Origin: an uncultured Cohaesibacter sp. | Lineage (GTDB): Bacteria; Pseudomonadota; Alphaproteobacteria; Rhizobiales; Cohaesibacteraceae | Assembly: GCF_963666525.1 (NCBI RefSeq) | Contig: NZ_OY762905.1 | Location: 4,009,501 to 4,073,500 of the forward strand | Length of the DNA stretch: 64,000 nt | Direction of reading: 5' to 3' | Part shown: positions 34,747 through 43,583 of the stretch, piece by piece | Numbering within the stretch: the stretch's first letter is position 1 | Layout: each line of letters starts with the position of its first letter | Program-made: the position numbers and the translations under genes | The notes under the pieces: generated by a model | Databases searched by the model: none | Told to the model about the DNA's origin: nothing | The model's input: the letters and a program-made list of their open reading frames with translations, nothing else

Positions 34747-35457
34747 ATGTCTAGAACAGTTTGGGTTACCGGCGCCGGGTCCGGGATTGGTGCCGCCATG
34801 GCACGGGGATTTGCAAATGCAGGCGACCGGGTCGCCCTGACGGCCCGCAGCCGTGACGCTCTGGAGGAAGTGGCCGCTTCTCTGCCGGAAGGCGCTGAGT
34901 ATCTCATCCTGCCCGGCGATATCACCGATCGTGAAGGCATGGCCGAGGCCGCCCGAACCATTGCCGACTGGGGCAACGGACTGCATGTTCTGTGCAACAA
35001 TGCTGGCATGAATGTCACCAAGCGCAGCTGGGCGGACCTCGATTGGCCAAGCTGGGACCGGGTGTTGGAAGTCAACATCACCGGAGCTCTCAACGTCATC
35101 GCCGCCTGTCTGCCGATCATGCGTGCCCAGAAGGATGGCGTGATGATCCAGACATCGAGTTGGGCTGGCCGACATCACTATTCTGTCGGCGGAGTAGCCT
35201 ATGGAGCATCAAAGCACGCGCTCTCCGATATCTCCGCCAGCCTCAATGATGAGGAAGGCAAGAATGGCATCCGCTCGACAGCTCTTTGCCCTGCCGAAGT
35301 GGCAACGCCGCTGCTGGCCAAACGGCCTCATTTCGACGAGAGCCTGCTGGCAACCATGATCCAGCCCGAAGACATGGCTCAGACCGCGCTCTATGTTGCC
35401 AACATGCCGAAAACCGTTGCCGTGCATGAAATCGTGCTGGCTCCTGTCCGCCGCTAG
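34747..35457 (+). CDS. Short-chain dehydrogenase/reductase
   Basis: 236 aa classical SDR. NAD(P)-binding TGAGSGIGAAMARGF at residues 7-21, NNAGMN near 83, and the catalytic Ser plus YGASKHAL (Tyr/Lys) near 150. ARSRD after strand 2 suggests NADP(H) preference through the Arg. The frame is open to 34642 but ATG 34747, with AGGAAG just upstream, gives a normal N-terminus. Substrate unknown. The TPR-sulfotransferase follows after 165 bp, probably from its own promoter. Confidence 0.9.
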   Translation: MSRTVWVTGAGSGIGAAMARGFANAGDRVALTARSRDALEEVAASLPEGAEYLILPGDITDREGMAEAARTIADWGNGLHVLCNNAGMNVTKRSWADLDWPSWDRVLEVNITGALNVIAACLPIMRAQKDGVMIQTSSWAGRHHYSVGGVAYGASKHALSDISASLNDEEGKNGIRSTALCPAEVATPLLAKRPHFDESLLATMIQPEDMAQTALYVANMPKTVAVHEIVLAPVRR

Positions 35458-35622
35458 GCAAACCGTCGCACCATGGGCAATTGCCCGTGTACCAAGGCCT
35501 GCCGAAACAATACTCCCATGGCGGGGCAAAAGAATTTGCCAACGCCATGAGACTTTTGCACACTGCAGCCGATCTACAGGAGTGGGCACGATTCTGCCCG
35601 ATTGTCACAGATGGGGCCGGGG

Positions 35623-37608
35623 ATGACGCTTACCATTGACGAAGCCCTTGCAGAGGCAAGGCTGGCGCAGCAGAACGGGCAGCTGCAGGAGGCGGAACGG
35701 CTTTTCTCTCAGGTACTGAAAGTCCACCCTGACCACCCTGAAGCCAATCATTGCATGGGGGCGCTGGCAATTGCCGTGGCCAAACCGGCTGAGGCACTGC
35801 CATTCTTCGGTGCAGCCCTCAAGGCCGATCCGCAAAACGCCAGCCACTGGCTGAGCTATGTCGATATCCTGCTACAGCTCGACATGATCGACGAGGCGCG
35901 CCGTGTCATGGATACCGCGGCACGATTTGGCATCGATGCCAAGCAGTTCGCTCCTTTCGAGACACGTCTTCCAAGCTCGACCAAAATGACTGCCGAGGGG
36001 CGAGGCGCGTTCCAGGGAGAAGGCCTGTCGAAGAAGCCGACTGAGGGGCGCGCCCTCAACAATGCGCAACTGAACCGACAGTTGAGACAGGCCAGCAAGA
36101 AAGCCAAAAGCGGTGCCCACCAGGAAGCCATCAGCATCTATTCCGGTATCCTCGCCATCTATCCGAAGAACAAACGGGCGCTGGACGGGCTGGCCCAACT
36201 TGGCGTTACGGTCAACGCCAACGCGGTCGGGAAGGTTGATCCCCCCGCAGAGAGTCTCACCGCATTGACTGCGCTCATTGAAAACGGCCAGTTCAACGAG
36301 GCTCAGCAGGCTGCAGCGACCCTGCGACAGAGCTTTCCGAAATCGATCATTCTCATCAACATTGAGGGAACCGCCTTCGCCCGGCTCAATCGCCATGACG
36401 AGGCCATAGAGTGTTTCCGCGCAGCACTCGCAATCAATCCGGAATCTGCCCGGGTGCATTATTATCTGGGTGCTGCGCTTGAGGATGCCGGCGACCTGGC
36501 AGCAGCCTGCAATAGCTTCACAGAGGCACTCCGGCTTGATCCGGGGGATGTTGGCACCCATTGCCAACTGGCCGCGATCAAGCGCTTCAGGGAAGGGGAC
36601 CCGCAAATCGTTGCGATGGAAACCCTGCTGGCAGACAAGGCTCTGCCGGACAAACTCCGCAGCCGCCTGTCATTTGCCCTCGCCAAGGCCTGTGAGGATG
36701 TCGGGACGTTGGACAAATCATTCCTTCACCTAAAGACAGCCAATGCCCTCCGCTCCCGGTTGCTCGGTTATGACGCTGCACAGGACAGGGAGCTGTTTGC
36801 CAATATCTACAAATATCACGAGCTGTTGGAGGCAACCCCGGCCGAGGTGCCTGCCTCCGACAGAAGTCCTGCCGGTGAGCCTGTTTCCATCTTCATCGTC
36901 GGCATGCCACGATCAGGTACGACGCTGGTCGAGCAGATCCTGTCCGCGCACTCGCGTGTCGGGGCGGCCGGCGAAGTGGAACTGATGAGCCAACTCGGTA
37001 CAGCCATCGTGCGCGAACAGAGTCACCTCTCCAGCCAGACCATCCGCGACTTCCGGGCAATGTACAAATCGACCCTGCTTGACCGGGCCGGCGGCGGCGC
37101 GTTCATCACCGACAAGCTGCCGCAGAATTTCCGCTACATCAACCTGATTGCAAGGATCTTCCCAGAAGCCCGGATCATCCACGTGGAGCGGGATCCGTTC
37201 GCCACTTGCTGGTCCAACTACAAGCAGAATTTCGTTACCAACGATCTGGGCTATTGCTACGATCTTGCCGACACCGTTGCCTATTATACCCTTTACAGGG
37301 AGCTGATGGATTTCTGGTTCGGTCAGTATCCAGACAGGATCTACCGTCTGGATTACGAGAGGCTGGTCAGCGATCAGGAAACGGAGACCAGAAAGCTGGC
37401 AGCCCATGTGGAGCTCGACTGGCAAGACGCCATGCTGGCACCTCAGGACAACCGACGCATTGCACGCACCGCATCCCAGCAGCAGATTCGCCAGGGCGTC
37501 TACAAGGGCAGCTCCGCCCAGTGGCGCAAATTCGAATCTTTTCTCGCGGGAGCCTTTGAACCGCTCGGGCAATACTCTTCGGGAAATTGCGACTCAGAAC
37601 ACAGTTAG
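35623..37608 (+). CDS. TPR-repeat protein with C-terminal sulfotransferase domain
   Basis: 661 aa. Residues 1-70 and about 140-330 are TPR-type helix pairs (LAQQNGQLQEAERLFSQVLK, LNRHDEAIECFRAALAINPE, DLAAACNSFTEALRLDPGDV). From about 420 there is a PAPS-dependent sulfotransferase: FIVGMPRSGTTLVEQILSAH is the 5'-phosphosulfate loop, and IIHVERDPFATCWSNYKQNF the 3'-phosphate site with conserved Arg and Ser. Such TPR-sulfotransferases are common in marine Alphaproteobacteria, with carbohydrate or protein tyrosine targets mostly untested. No signal peptide. Start choices are TTG 35602, ATG 35611 or ATG 35623; the last is preferred. Confidence 0.85.
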   Translation: MTLTIDEALAEARLAQQNGQLQEAERLFSQVLKVHPDHPEANHCMGALAIAVAKPAEALPFFGAALKADPQNASHWLSYVDILLQLDMIDEARRVMDTAARFGIDAKQFAPFETRLPSSTKMTAEGRGAFQGEGLSKKPTEGRALNNAQLNRQLRQASKKAKSGAHQEAISIYSGILAIYPKNKRALDGLAQLGVTVNANAVGKVDPPAESLTALTALIENGQFNEAQQAAATLRQSFPKSIILINIEGTAFARLNRHDEAIECFRAALAINPESARVHYYLGAALEDAGDLAAACNSFTEALRLDPGDVGTHCQLAAIKRFREGDPQIVAMETLLADKALPDKLRSRLSFALAKACEDVGTLDKSFLHLKTANALRSRLLGYDAAQDRELFANIYKYHELLEATPAEVPASDRSPAGEPVSIFIVGMPRSGTTLVEQILSAHSRVGAAGEVELMSQLGTAIVREQSHLSSQTIRDFRAMYKSTLLDRAGGGAFITDKLPQNFRYINLIARIFPEARIIHVERDPFATCWSNYKQNFVTNDLGYCYDLADTVAYYTLYRELMDFWFGQYPDRIYRLDYERLVSDQETETRKLAAHVELDWQDAMLAPQDNRRIARTASQQQIRQGVYKGSSAQWRKFESFLAGAFEPLGQYSSGNCDSEHS

Positions 37609-37809
37609 ACCTGTTGGCAGTGCATGCTCTCCTCGGCTGCATGAAAAGCGGTAGTCGAGCCATCAGGCAGATCCAAATGTCTCAATGTGGATGCTCTCGA
37701 ATTGCGAACACGAAGAGCATTTGTACTACCTTGTAGATATCTCTGGATGGGCACCTGCTATTCACATTTGTGCGTTGAAGTTTGATTAAAAATTATGCAT
37801 CATGTGCTT

Positions 37810-37948
37810 AAGTTGAAGGCAGTTTTTCAGTGCAGGCTTTATTCCTGCGATGACAAGTGCCATCAGCTGTTCCCCTCTGGAAGGTGATTGCACTGCGCCT
37901 TTGCGCAGTCTGTACTTAATAGCCGAACTTTTGTTCGGCTATTTTTTT
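37810..37948 (+). ncRNA. Candidate structured small RNA ending in a strong terminator
   Basis: Three clear stems in a row: GCAGG/CCTGC (37832-37848), ACTGCGC/GCGCAGT (37892-37909) and the terminator AATAGCCGAAC/GTTCGGCTATT (37918-37943) with a T7 run. Between stems 1 and 2 is a C-rich unpaired segment (TTCCCCTCTGG) that could pair with ribosome-binding sites, as in AbcR- or cuckoo-type sRNAs. The nearest upstream gene ends 200 bp earlier. The 5' end is a guess. Confidence 0.45.
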
Positions 37949-37949
37949 G
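37918..37949 (+). terminator. Perfect 11-bp terminator hairpin
   Basis: AATAGCCGAAC-TTTT-GTTCGGCTATT followed by TTTTT. It could serve the candidate sRNA or, at 310 bp, the sulfotransferase gene. Confidence 0.9.
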
Positions 37950-38505
37950 TCTGCAATCCGGTGACTGGACCAGCCAGCGAAAGCGACGGGCTCCGGTTGA
38001 ATGGGACGGAGTTGTGCTCGCCGAAGAGGTCTTCCATTCGACGGCAAGCTGCCGATCGGCTTCTCGATGGGTCAGGTTCGGCGCGCATCCTGTCATTTGT
38101 TCCCATCCTTCCACATCTAATATCGGGAATCACCGCAAAGGCGGGCACAAGTGATGCGTCTCCATTACCATGTCCTTACGCTCAAGAATGGCAGGTTATG
38201 TCTGCGCATGGATCGGTTATGTCCGGTCTTTTGAAAAGTATGTCTGATCATATTGAACAGTATTGTGACTCTCTGCCGGACAAGTGAGGTAACACGCTTG
38301 GCTCGCCCCGCAATCTGTGGCTTTTCAATCGAGCGACTCATGTCGGAACCGACATGGAGACGCTTGAGAGTCTGAAAATCCGTCCTTAGTATGAAGCCTC
38401 CGATGCCATGAGAAGCCCCTTCGGGAAACAGGGCTTCATCGCCGCATCCTGCCGAAATTTGCAAGGTCGATCGGGTTTGTTCAGACCCGGTTGAAGGAGA
38501 CGCCG

Positions 38506-39276
38506 ATGACTGATGCTGCCACCCCTCCGTTCTTTAGACGCTTTTCGCTCGCAGGGCGGAAGGCCCTTGTCACCGGCGCCAGCCGCGGTATCGGTCAGGC
38601 GCTCGCAGTCGGGTTGGCCGAGGCTGGTGCGGATCTGGTGATCACCGCACGACAGCAGGCAAGCCTTAAGGAAACGGCGGACAGGATTGCGGCCACGGGG
38701 CGCTCTGTCCAGTGCATCGCCTGCGACCAAAGGGACGTGGAGCAGATCCGTGAGACCATCGGTGCCATTGGCCCGGTCGATATTCTGGTCAACAACGCCG
38801 GTGTCGAGGATGTCTGCCCTGCCAAGGACATTGAGGAAGCGCTCTGGGACAAGATCATCGATACCAACCTCAAGGGCGCCTTCTTTACCTCCCAGGCTGT
38901 GGCAAGGACCATGGCAAAGGGGGGCGTGATCATCAATCTGGCCTCGCTGACCACCTTCGTTGGCGTGCCGACGGCGGTGCCCTACGGCTCCTCCAAGTCG
39001 GGTATTGCGGGCCTGACGCGCGCTCTGGCAACCGAATGGGCTGGTGAGGGGATCCGGGTCAATGCCATTGCTCCGGGTTACTTCCGCACTGACATGACGG
39101 AAGTCTTCTATGAGAATGAAGAGTGGGTCGAAGCAATGCAGTCGAAGATCCCTCTGGGACGCTTCGGTGAGCTTGATGATCTGATCGGCTCGGTGATCTT
39201 TCTGGCCTCGGATGCCTCAAAATACGTCACAGGACAAATTTTGGGCATCGACGGTGGCTATTTGGCCGCAATTTGA
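38506..39276 (+). CDS. Short-chain dehydrogenase (gluconate 5-dehydrogenase-like)
   Basis: 256 aa SDR: TGASRGIGQALAVGLAEAGA near residue 27, NNAGVEDV near 100, SLTTFVGVPTAVPYGSSKSG (catalytic Ser, Tyr, Lys) near 150, then APGYFRTDM and DGGYLAAI. The FSLAGRKALVTGASRGIG start resembles gluconate 5-dehydrogenase and other sugar-acid or polyol SDRs. AAGGAG lies 6 nt before ATG 38506. It points into the ABC operon that begins 117 bp later and may be part of the same catabolic unit. Confidence 0.88.
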   Translation: MTDAATPPFFRRFSLAGRKALVTGASRGIGQALAVGLAEAGADLVITARQQASLKETADRIAATGRSVQCIACDQRDVEQIRETIGAIGPVDILVNNAGVEDVCPAKDIEEALWDKIIDTNLKGAFFTSQAVARTMAKGGVIINLASLTTFVGVPTAVPYGSSKSGIAGLTRALATEWAGEGIRVNAIAPGYFRTDMTEVFYENEEWVEAMQSKIPLGRFGELDDLIGSVIFLASDASKYVTGQILGIDGGYLAAI

Positions 39277-39393
39277 GCATTCCGAAGCCGTGCGGCAATT
39301 TCGAAAGGCTTGAAAAACATATATACATATTGGGCATAGGTCGCCACATAATGGGTGGCAATCAGGAATTGCAATCAGGAAAAAGGTATGTTT

Positions 39394-40521
39394 ATGAGTG
39401 ATTTGCAGCTGGATAGCGCTTCCCGGTCTGAACGCTCCGTAGCGGTCAGCGTCCGTGGTGTGACCATGGATTTCGGGTCGGGCAGTCCGGCGGTGAAGGA
39501 TGCGTCATTCGATGTCGAGACCGGTTCATTCCTGACCATCCTCGGCCCTTCCGGTTCCGGCAAGACGACACTGTTGCGCATGATTGCCGGGTTCCAGAAG
39601 CCGACGCACGGCACCATTACCATTGCCGGAAAGCCGGTTGATGCCGATCCGCCCAACCGTCGTTCCATCGGCATGGTGTTCCAGAAACTTGCCCTGTTTC
39701 CCCACATGACAGCAGCCGAGAATGTTGCCTTCCCGCTCAAGATGCGCCGAACCAACCCGGCCGAGATTCCGGGCAAGGTCGAAAAGTTCCTCAGTCTGGT
39801 GAAGCTCGATGGCTATGCCGAACGGCGTCCACACGAGTTGTCCGGTGGTCAGCAACAGCGTGTCGCCATTGCCCGCGCCCTGGTGTTCGAGCCGGAGCTG
39901 CTGCTGCTTGACGAGCCTCTGGCTGCCCTTGATCGCAAATTGCGCGAGGAAATGCAGCTTGAATTCCGCCGGATCCAGAAGGAGCTGGGGGTGACCACCA
40001 TCAACGTCACCCATGACCAGCGCGAGGCCCTGGTGGTCTCGGACGACATCATCGTCATGGATCAGGGCCTGATCCAGCAGCACGACAGGCCGGTTGGTCT
40101 TTACCGTGCTCCCAACAACCTCTTTGTCGCCAGCTTCATTGGCGTCTCCACCTTCATCGACGGGATTATGACCGCTGATGGCCTGAAGGCCGGTGATTTG
40201 CTGTTGCCGGGTTCGGCCACACCGGAGGCAACCGTCGGTGCTCCGGCCCGTGGTGCCGTGCGTGCAGAACAGTTGCGCATCGGTACCGGGCCCGAAGCAT
40301 TGGCCGGCTGCGAGATCGAGATGGACGGGAAAGTAGAGGACGTGATCTTCGAGGGCGAGCGGCTGATCTATGTTGTCGGCTGTGAACGCGCGCCCGATAT
40401 CAAGTTCCAGATCTACCATCACGATCCCCATGGCTTTGACATTTTCGAAATCGGTTCGCCGGTCAGGATCGGCTGGCACGCCAAGGATCTGAAGATTTTC
40501 AATCACGACGCCCGACAATAG
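39394..40521 (+). CDS. Spermidine/putrescine-type ABC importer ATPase (PotA-like), system 1
   Basis: 375 aa. Walker A GPSGSGKTT, Q-loop MVFQKLALFPHMTAAENVAF, signature LSGGQQQRVAIARAL, Walker B LLLLDEPLAALD and NVTHDQ. A C-terminal TOBE-like domain of about 100 residues follows, as in PotA/MalK-type ATPases. ATG 39394 is used (AAGG 7 nt upstream); ATG 39388 two codons earlier is possible. First of four transporter genes in the order ATPase, binding protein, permease, permease. Confidence 0.92.
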   Translation: MSDLQLDSASRSERSVAVSVRGVTMDFGSGSPAVKDASFDVETGSFLTILGPSGSGKTTLLRMIAGFQKPTHGTITIAGKPVDADPPNRRSIGMVFQKLALFPHMTAAENVAFPLKMRRTNPAEIPGKVEKFLSLVKLDGYAERRPHELSGGQQQRVAIARALVFEPELLLLDEPLAALDRKLREEMQLEFRRIQKELGVTTINVTHDQREALVVSDDIIVMDQGLIQQHDRPVGLYRAPNNLFVASFIGVSTFIDGIMTADGLKAGDLLLPGSATPEATVGAPARGAVRAEQLRIGTGPEALAGCEIEMDGKVEDVIFEGERLIYVVGCERAPDIKFQIYHHDPHGFDIFEIGSPVRIGWHAKDLKIFNHDARQ

Positions 40522-40567
40522 CAAGAAACAGGGGCACCCATTTATCATTTCCATAGGAGAAGGGAAC

Positions 40568-41674
40568 ATGGCGAATTTCAAGAATGGACTTTCACGGCGC
40601 TCGGTGTTGCGCGCCGGTGTCGCAGGGGGTGGCGCGGCTCTTCTGAGCACGTTGCCGGGAACACGGCTGTTGGCCGCCGAGCCGGACAAGCCGGCCGAGA
40701 TCATCGTTCGCGCCTGGGGTGGCGAATGGGTGGACGCTCTGAAGGCCGGTGTCTCCGATCCGTTCACCAAGATGACCGGCATTGCAGTGCGTCACGACCT
40801 GACCGAAGACAATGAGATCCAGCCAAAACTCTGGGCTGCCGTTGCCCAGAAGCGTGTGCCGCCGATCCATGTGAACTGGGACACCACCACCAACGCAACG
40901 AAGTCTGCGCTGCGCGGTGTCACCGAGGATCTGTCCGATCTCTCCAACCTCAAGAACACGCTGGATCTGGCCAAGCCGGTTGGTCTCGATGGCTATCCGA
41001 TCGTCAACACCTATGGCTATGTCTATGTGCTGGCCTACCGTCCGGAAGCTTTCCCTGATGGGGCTCCCACATCGTGGAAGGCGCTGCTCGATCCCAAGTT
41101 CAAGGGTCGCATCGCCCTCTATAACGACGGCATCGGCTTCCATTTCCCGGCACAGGTCGCCGGTGGCGGCAAGCTGGAAGACATTCCGGGCAACATGGAT
41201 GCCTGCTGGAAATTCATTCAGGAGGTCAAGGCGCAGGAGCCTCTGCTCGGCGAAGACCCGGACTTCACCAACTGGTTCCAGAACAACGAGATTGATCTGG
41301 CCTGCACCATCTCCACCAATGCGCTCGCTGCCAAGAAAAACGGCGTGAACATTGCCTGGACCGTGCCGGAAGAAGGCTGCAAGTTCGATACCGACGGTCT
41401 CTGGGTTCCCAAGGGGCTGCCGGAAAACGAGCTGTATTGGGCCAAGCAGTATGTCAACTTCGCCATCACCAAGGATGCCCAGCAGATCTGGTGCAACGGC
41501 CTTGGCCTGCCGGGCGTCGTGCCGGGTCTGACGCCTCCTGCCGACCTCGTTGGGGATCCGTCCTATCCGGTCAAGCCGGAAGATTTCGAGCATTTGATCC
41601 GCATCTCCAACAAGGTTCAGGTCGAGAACGAAAGCGAATGGTTCGCCAAGTTCAAGGAAATCATGCAGGGCTAA
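40568..41674 (+). CDS. Extracellular solute-binding protein (PotD-like), system 1
   Basis: 368 aa. Twin-arginine leader LSRRSVLRAGVAGGGAALLS ending near LLAAEP, so exported by Tat. The mature protein has the PotD/family-1 pattern: EIIVRAWGGEWVDALKAGVS, MTGIAVRHDL, TYGYVYVLAYRPEAFPDGAP, SWKALLDPKFKGRIALYNDG and CTISTNALAAKKNGVNIAWT. PotD-like proteins bind polyamines, but this group also takes other small organic ligands; the acidic polyamine-site residues could not be verified by eye. A perfect hairpin (41682-41705) follows the stop. Confidence 0.88.
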   Translation: MANFKNGLSRRSVLRAGVAGGGAALLSTLPGTRLLAAEPDKPAEIIVRAWGGEWVDALKAGVSDPFTKMTGIAVRHDLTEDNEIQPKLWAAVAQKRVPPIHVNWDTTTNATKSALRGVTEDLSDLSNLKNTLDLAKPVGLDGYPIVNTYGYVYVLAYRPEAFPDGAPTSWKALLDPKFKGRIALYNDGIGFHFPAQVAGGGKLEDIPGNMDACWKFIQEVKAQEPLLGEDPDFTNWFQNNEIDLACTISTNALAAKKNGVNIAWTVPEEGCKFDTDGLWVPKGLPENELYWAKQYVNFAITKDAQQIWCNGLGLPGVVPGLTPPADLVGDPSYPVKPEDFEHLIRISNKVQVENESEWFAKFKEIMQG

Positions 41675-41681
41675 CAGTCCT

Positions 41682-41705
41682 GAGGCTGCGCTTCGGTGCA
41701 GCCTC
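41682..41705 (+). promoter_or_regulatory. Intercistronic hairpin after binding-protein gene, system 1
   Basis: GAGGCTGC-GCTTCGGT-GCAGCCTC with perfect 8-bp arms, starting 8 bp after the stop and without a T run. Such stems often protect the binding-protein mRNA from 3' decay and lower permease expression. Confidence 0.6.
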
Positions 41706-41786
41706 GGCAATCGCCTGCAAACATCTGGCCCGGACGACAAGCCCGGGCCCTGGGCAGGCTGGAAAGTCGAAGGAAGAAGCGCGCCG

Positions 41787-42743
41787 ATGAACAATCCCAC
41801 GGTCGACCGTACCCGGTTCCGCTATCCCCTGCGCTGGCGGGTCATGGACAGTCTTGAGGAAGGTGCCAGCCTCATCTGGCCCCGGTCGCTGAGCCGTCAT
41901 ACCGGCTGGCTGCTGCTGGCACCGGCCTTGCTGCTGGTTGGCATTCTGGTGCTCGGCCTTGTCCAGATCGCCGAAAGCTCATTGCATACGCTCGACACCT
42001 CAACCTATCTGCCCTCGGAAAACTATACCGGCGAGAACTATCTGACGATTGTTGAAAGCGCCACCTATCTGCGCATCCTCTGGCGTTCCCTGCTGGGTGC
42101 CGCGCTGACCGTCGTCTTCACGCTGCTGCTCGCCTTTCCCTATGCCTATATTCTGGTGCGGACGTCGAGCGCCCTTGTGCGCAAGGGGCTGCTGGTCATC
42201 CTGTTTCTGCCTTTCTTCATCGGCCAGGTGGTGCGCGCCTATGGCTGGCTGATCATTCTTGGCAATTCCGGTGCCGTCAACGAGGTGCTGGGGCTGGTGG
42301 GGGTGGAACCGATCCGCCTGCTGTTCAATTATCCGGCCGTCATCTTCGGCCTCGTGCAATATATGCTGCCCTTTGCGGTGCTGCTGCTGGCACCGGCCCT
42401 GACGGCCATTCCGCAGGAAATCGAAACCGCCGCAGGTTCGCTCGGGGCCAACTGGCTGCAGTCCCTGTGGTATGTGGTGTTGCCCATGGCCAAGCCGGGC
42501 CTCATCGGCGCAGGGCTGGTGGTCGCCACCCTGTCGCTCACCGACTTTGCCATGCCAGCCATGCTGGGGGGCGGCTCTCAGGATTTCATCGCCAATGCCA
42601 TCTATGACCAGTTCTTCCGAACGGCCAATCAGGGGCTGGGTTCGGCACTGGCACTGGTTCTGGTGGCTATTGGCTCGCTGATTGTGGGGCTGGTCTTCAT
42701 GATCTTCGGGGCTGGCACCCTTGGCATGGGGGCTAAGAAATGA
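41787..42743 (+). CDS. ABC importer permease (PotB-like), system 1
   Basis: 318 aa with six hydrophobic helices. The EAA coupling loop reads EIETAAGSLGANWLQSLWYV then VLPMAKPGLIGA, typical of PotB-type permeases. About 50 residues precede the first helix. Its last 4 bp overlap the next permease (ATGA), so translation is coupled. The 112-bp gap from the binding-protein gene holds the hairpin. Confidence 0.92.
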   Translation: MNNPTVDRTRFRYPLRWRVMDSLEEGASLIWPRSLSRHTGWLLLAPALLLVGILVLGLVQIAESSLHTLDTSTYLPSENYTGENYLTIVESATYLRILWRSLLGAALTVVFTLLLAFPYAYILVRTSSALVRKGLLVILFLPFFIGQVVRAYGWLIILGNSGAVNEVLGLVGVEPIRLLFNYPAVIFGLVQYMLPFAVLLLAPALTAIPQEIETAAGSLGANWLQSLWYVVLPMAKPGLIGAGLVVATLSLTDFAMPAMLGGGSQDFIANAIYDQFFRTANQGLGSALALVLVAIGSLIVGLVFMIFGAGTLGMGAKK

Positions 42744-43537
42744 CCAGTTCATCGCAGAAGCTCATTTTCTGGACGCTCGTTGGCATCAGCATCATCACCC
42801 TGTCGATGCCGACCATCATCGTGCTTGGTGCCTCGGTCACCTCGGGCAACATCATCGCCTTTCCGCCCGATGGCTTCTCGCTCAAATGGTATGAGAAGAT
42901 CGCCATGGCGCGCGAGCTGCGACTGGCGCTCTGGCGCTCGCTCATTGTCTCCACAGTCTGTGTCATTGTCTCTCTGCCCATCGGCACGGTCGCCGGGATT
43001 GCACTGACGCGTTACAGGCTGAAGTTCGTTAATCTCATCAATATCTATCTGCTGCTGCCCTTCACCGTACCGCTGATCGGGTCGGGCATCGGCATGATGC
43101 TGGTATTTGGTGAATGGGGCATTCTGGGCAATGTCTGGCCGGTCGGGGTTGCCTGCGCCGTCATCAACCTGCCTTTCGTCATCTGGTCGGTGTCCTCGTC
43201 GGCGGCGGCGCTTGACCGCGATCTGGAACTGGCTGCGGAAAACTGCGGGGCAGGGCGCATGGAGACCTTCTGGTACGTGACCCTGCCAGCCGTCATGCCC
43301 GGCGTTATCACCGGCGGACTGTTGATGTTTGTGCTGGCGATGACCGAGTTTCTGGTGTCCCTGCTGCTGACCGACGCGCGCACAGTGACGCTACCGGTGC
43401 AGATATACAACAACATCCGTTCCATCATCACGCCGGATCTGGCTGCCATTTCGGTGGTCTTCGTGCTGATCGCGCTCATCGCGGTCTGGCTGCTTGACCG
43501 GTTGGTGGGGCTGGAAATCTTTCTCAAATCAAAATGA
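42740..43537 (+). CDS. ABC importer permease (PotC-like), system 1
   Basis: 265 aa, six helices, with the coupling loop DLELAAENCGAGRMETFWYV then TLPAVMPGVITGG. The N-terminal KLIFWTLVGISIITLSMPTI is an uncleaved signal-anchor helix, and FPPDGFSLKWYEKI matches PotC-type permeases (the P.FSL.WY box). It overlaps the preceding permease by 4 bp. The HisD paralogue begins 46 bp downstream on the same strand. Confidence 0.92.
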   Translation: MTSSSQKLIFWTLVGISIITLSMPTIIVLGASVTSGNIIAFPPDGFSLKWYEKIAMARELRLALWRSLIVSTVCVIVSLPIGTVAGIALTRYRLKFVNLINIYLLLPFTVPLIGSGIGMMLVFGEWGILGNVWPVGVACAVINLPFVIWSVSSSAAALDRDLELAAENCGAGRMETFWYVTLPAVMPGVITGGLLMFVLAMTEFLVSLLLTDARTVTLPVQIYNNIRSIITPDLAAISVVFVLIALIAVWLLDRLVGLEIFLKSK

Positions 43538-43583
43538 TCAGAGGGGCGGTGAGGCGCTTCACTGCCCATGAAAGGAAAGTCGA

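Larger units (their letters stand above)
37609..38505. other. Long intergenic region with a candidate small RNA
   Basis: About 900 bp. The structured stretch at 37810-37948 is described separately. From 37950 to 38505, frames on both strands (for example the last 29 codons ending at 38287) have poor composition or no ribosome site. The region may contain decayed coding sequence. Confidence 0.4.

Noticed and set aside
37850-38287. 145-codon frame after the sulfotransferase
   Set aside because: Runs through the strong terminator at 37918; composition unlike the neighbours.
39526-40782. 418-codon minus-strand open frame
   Set aside because: Antisense to the system 1 ATPase and binding-protein genes.
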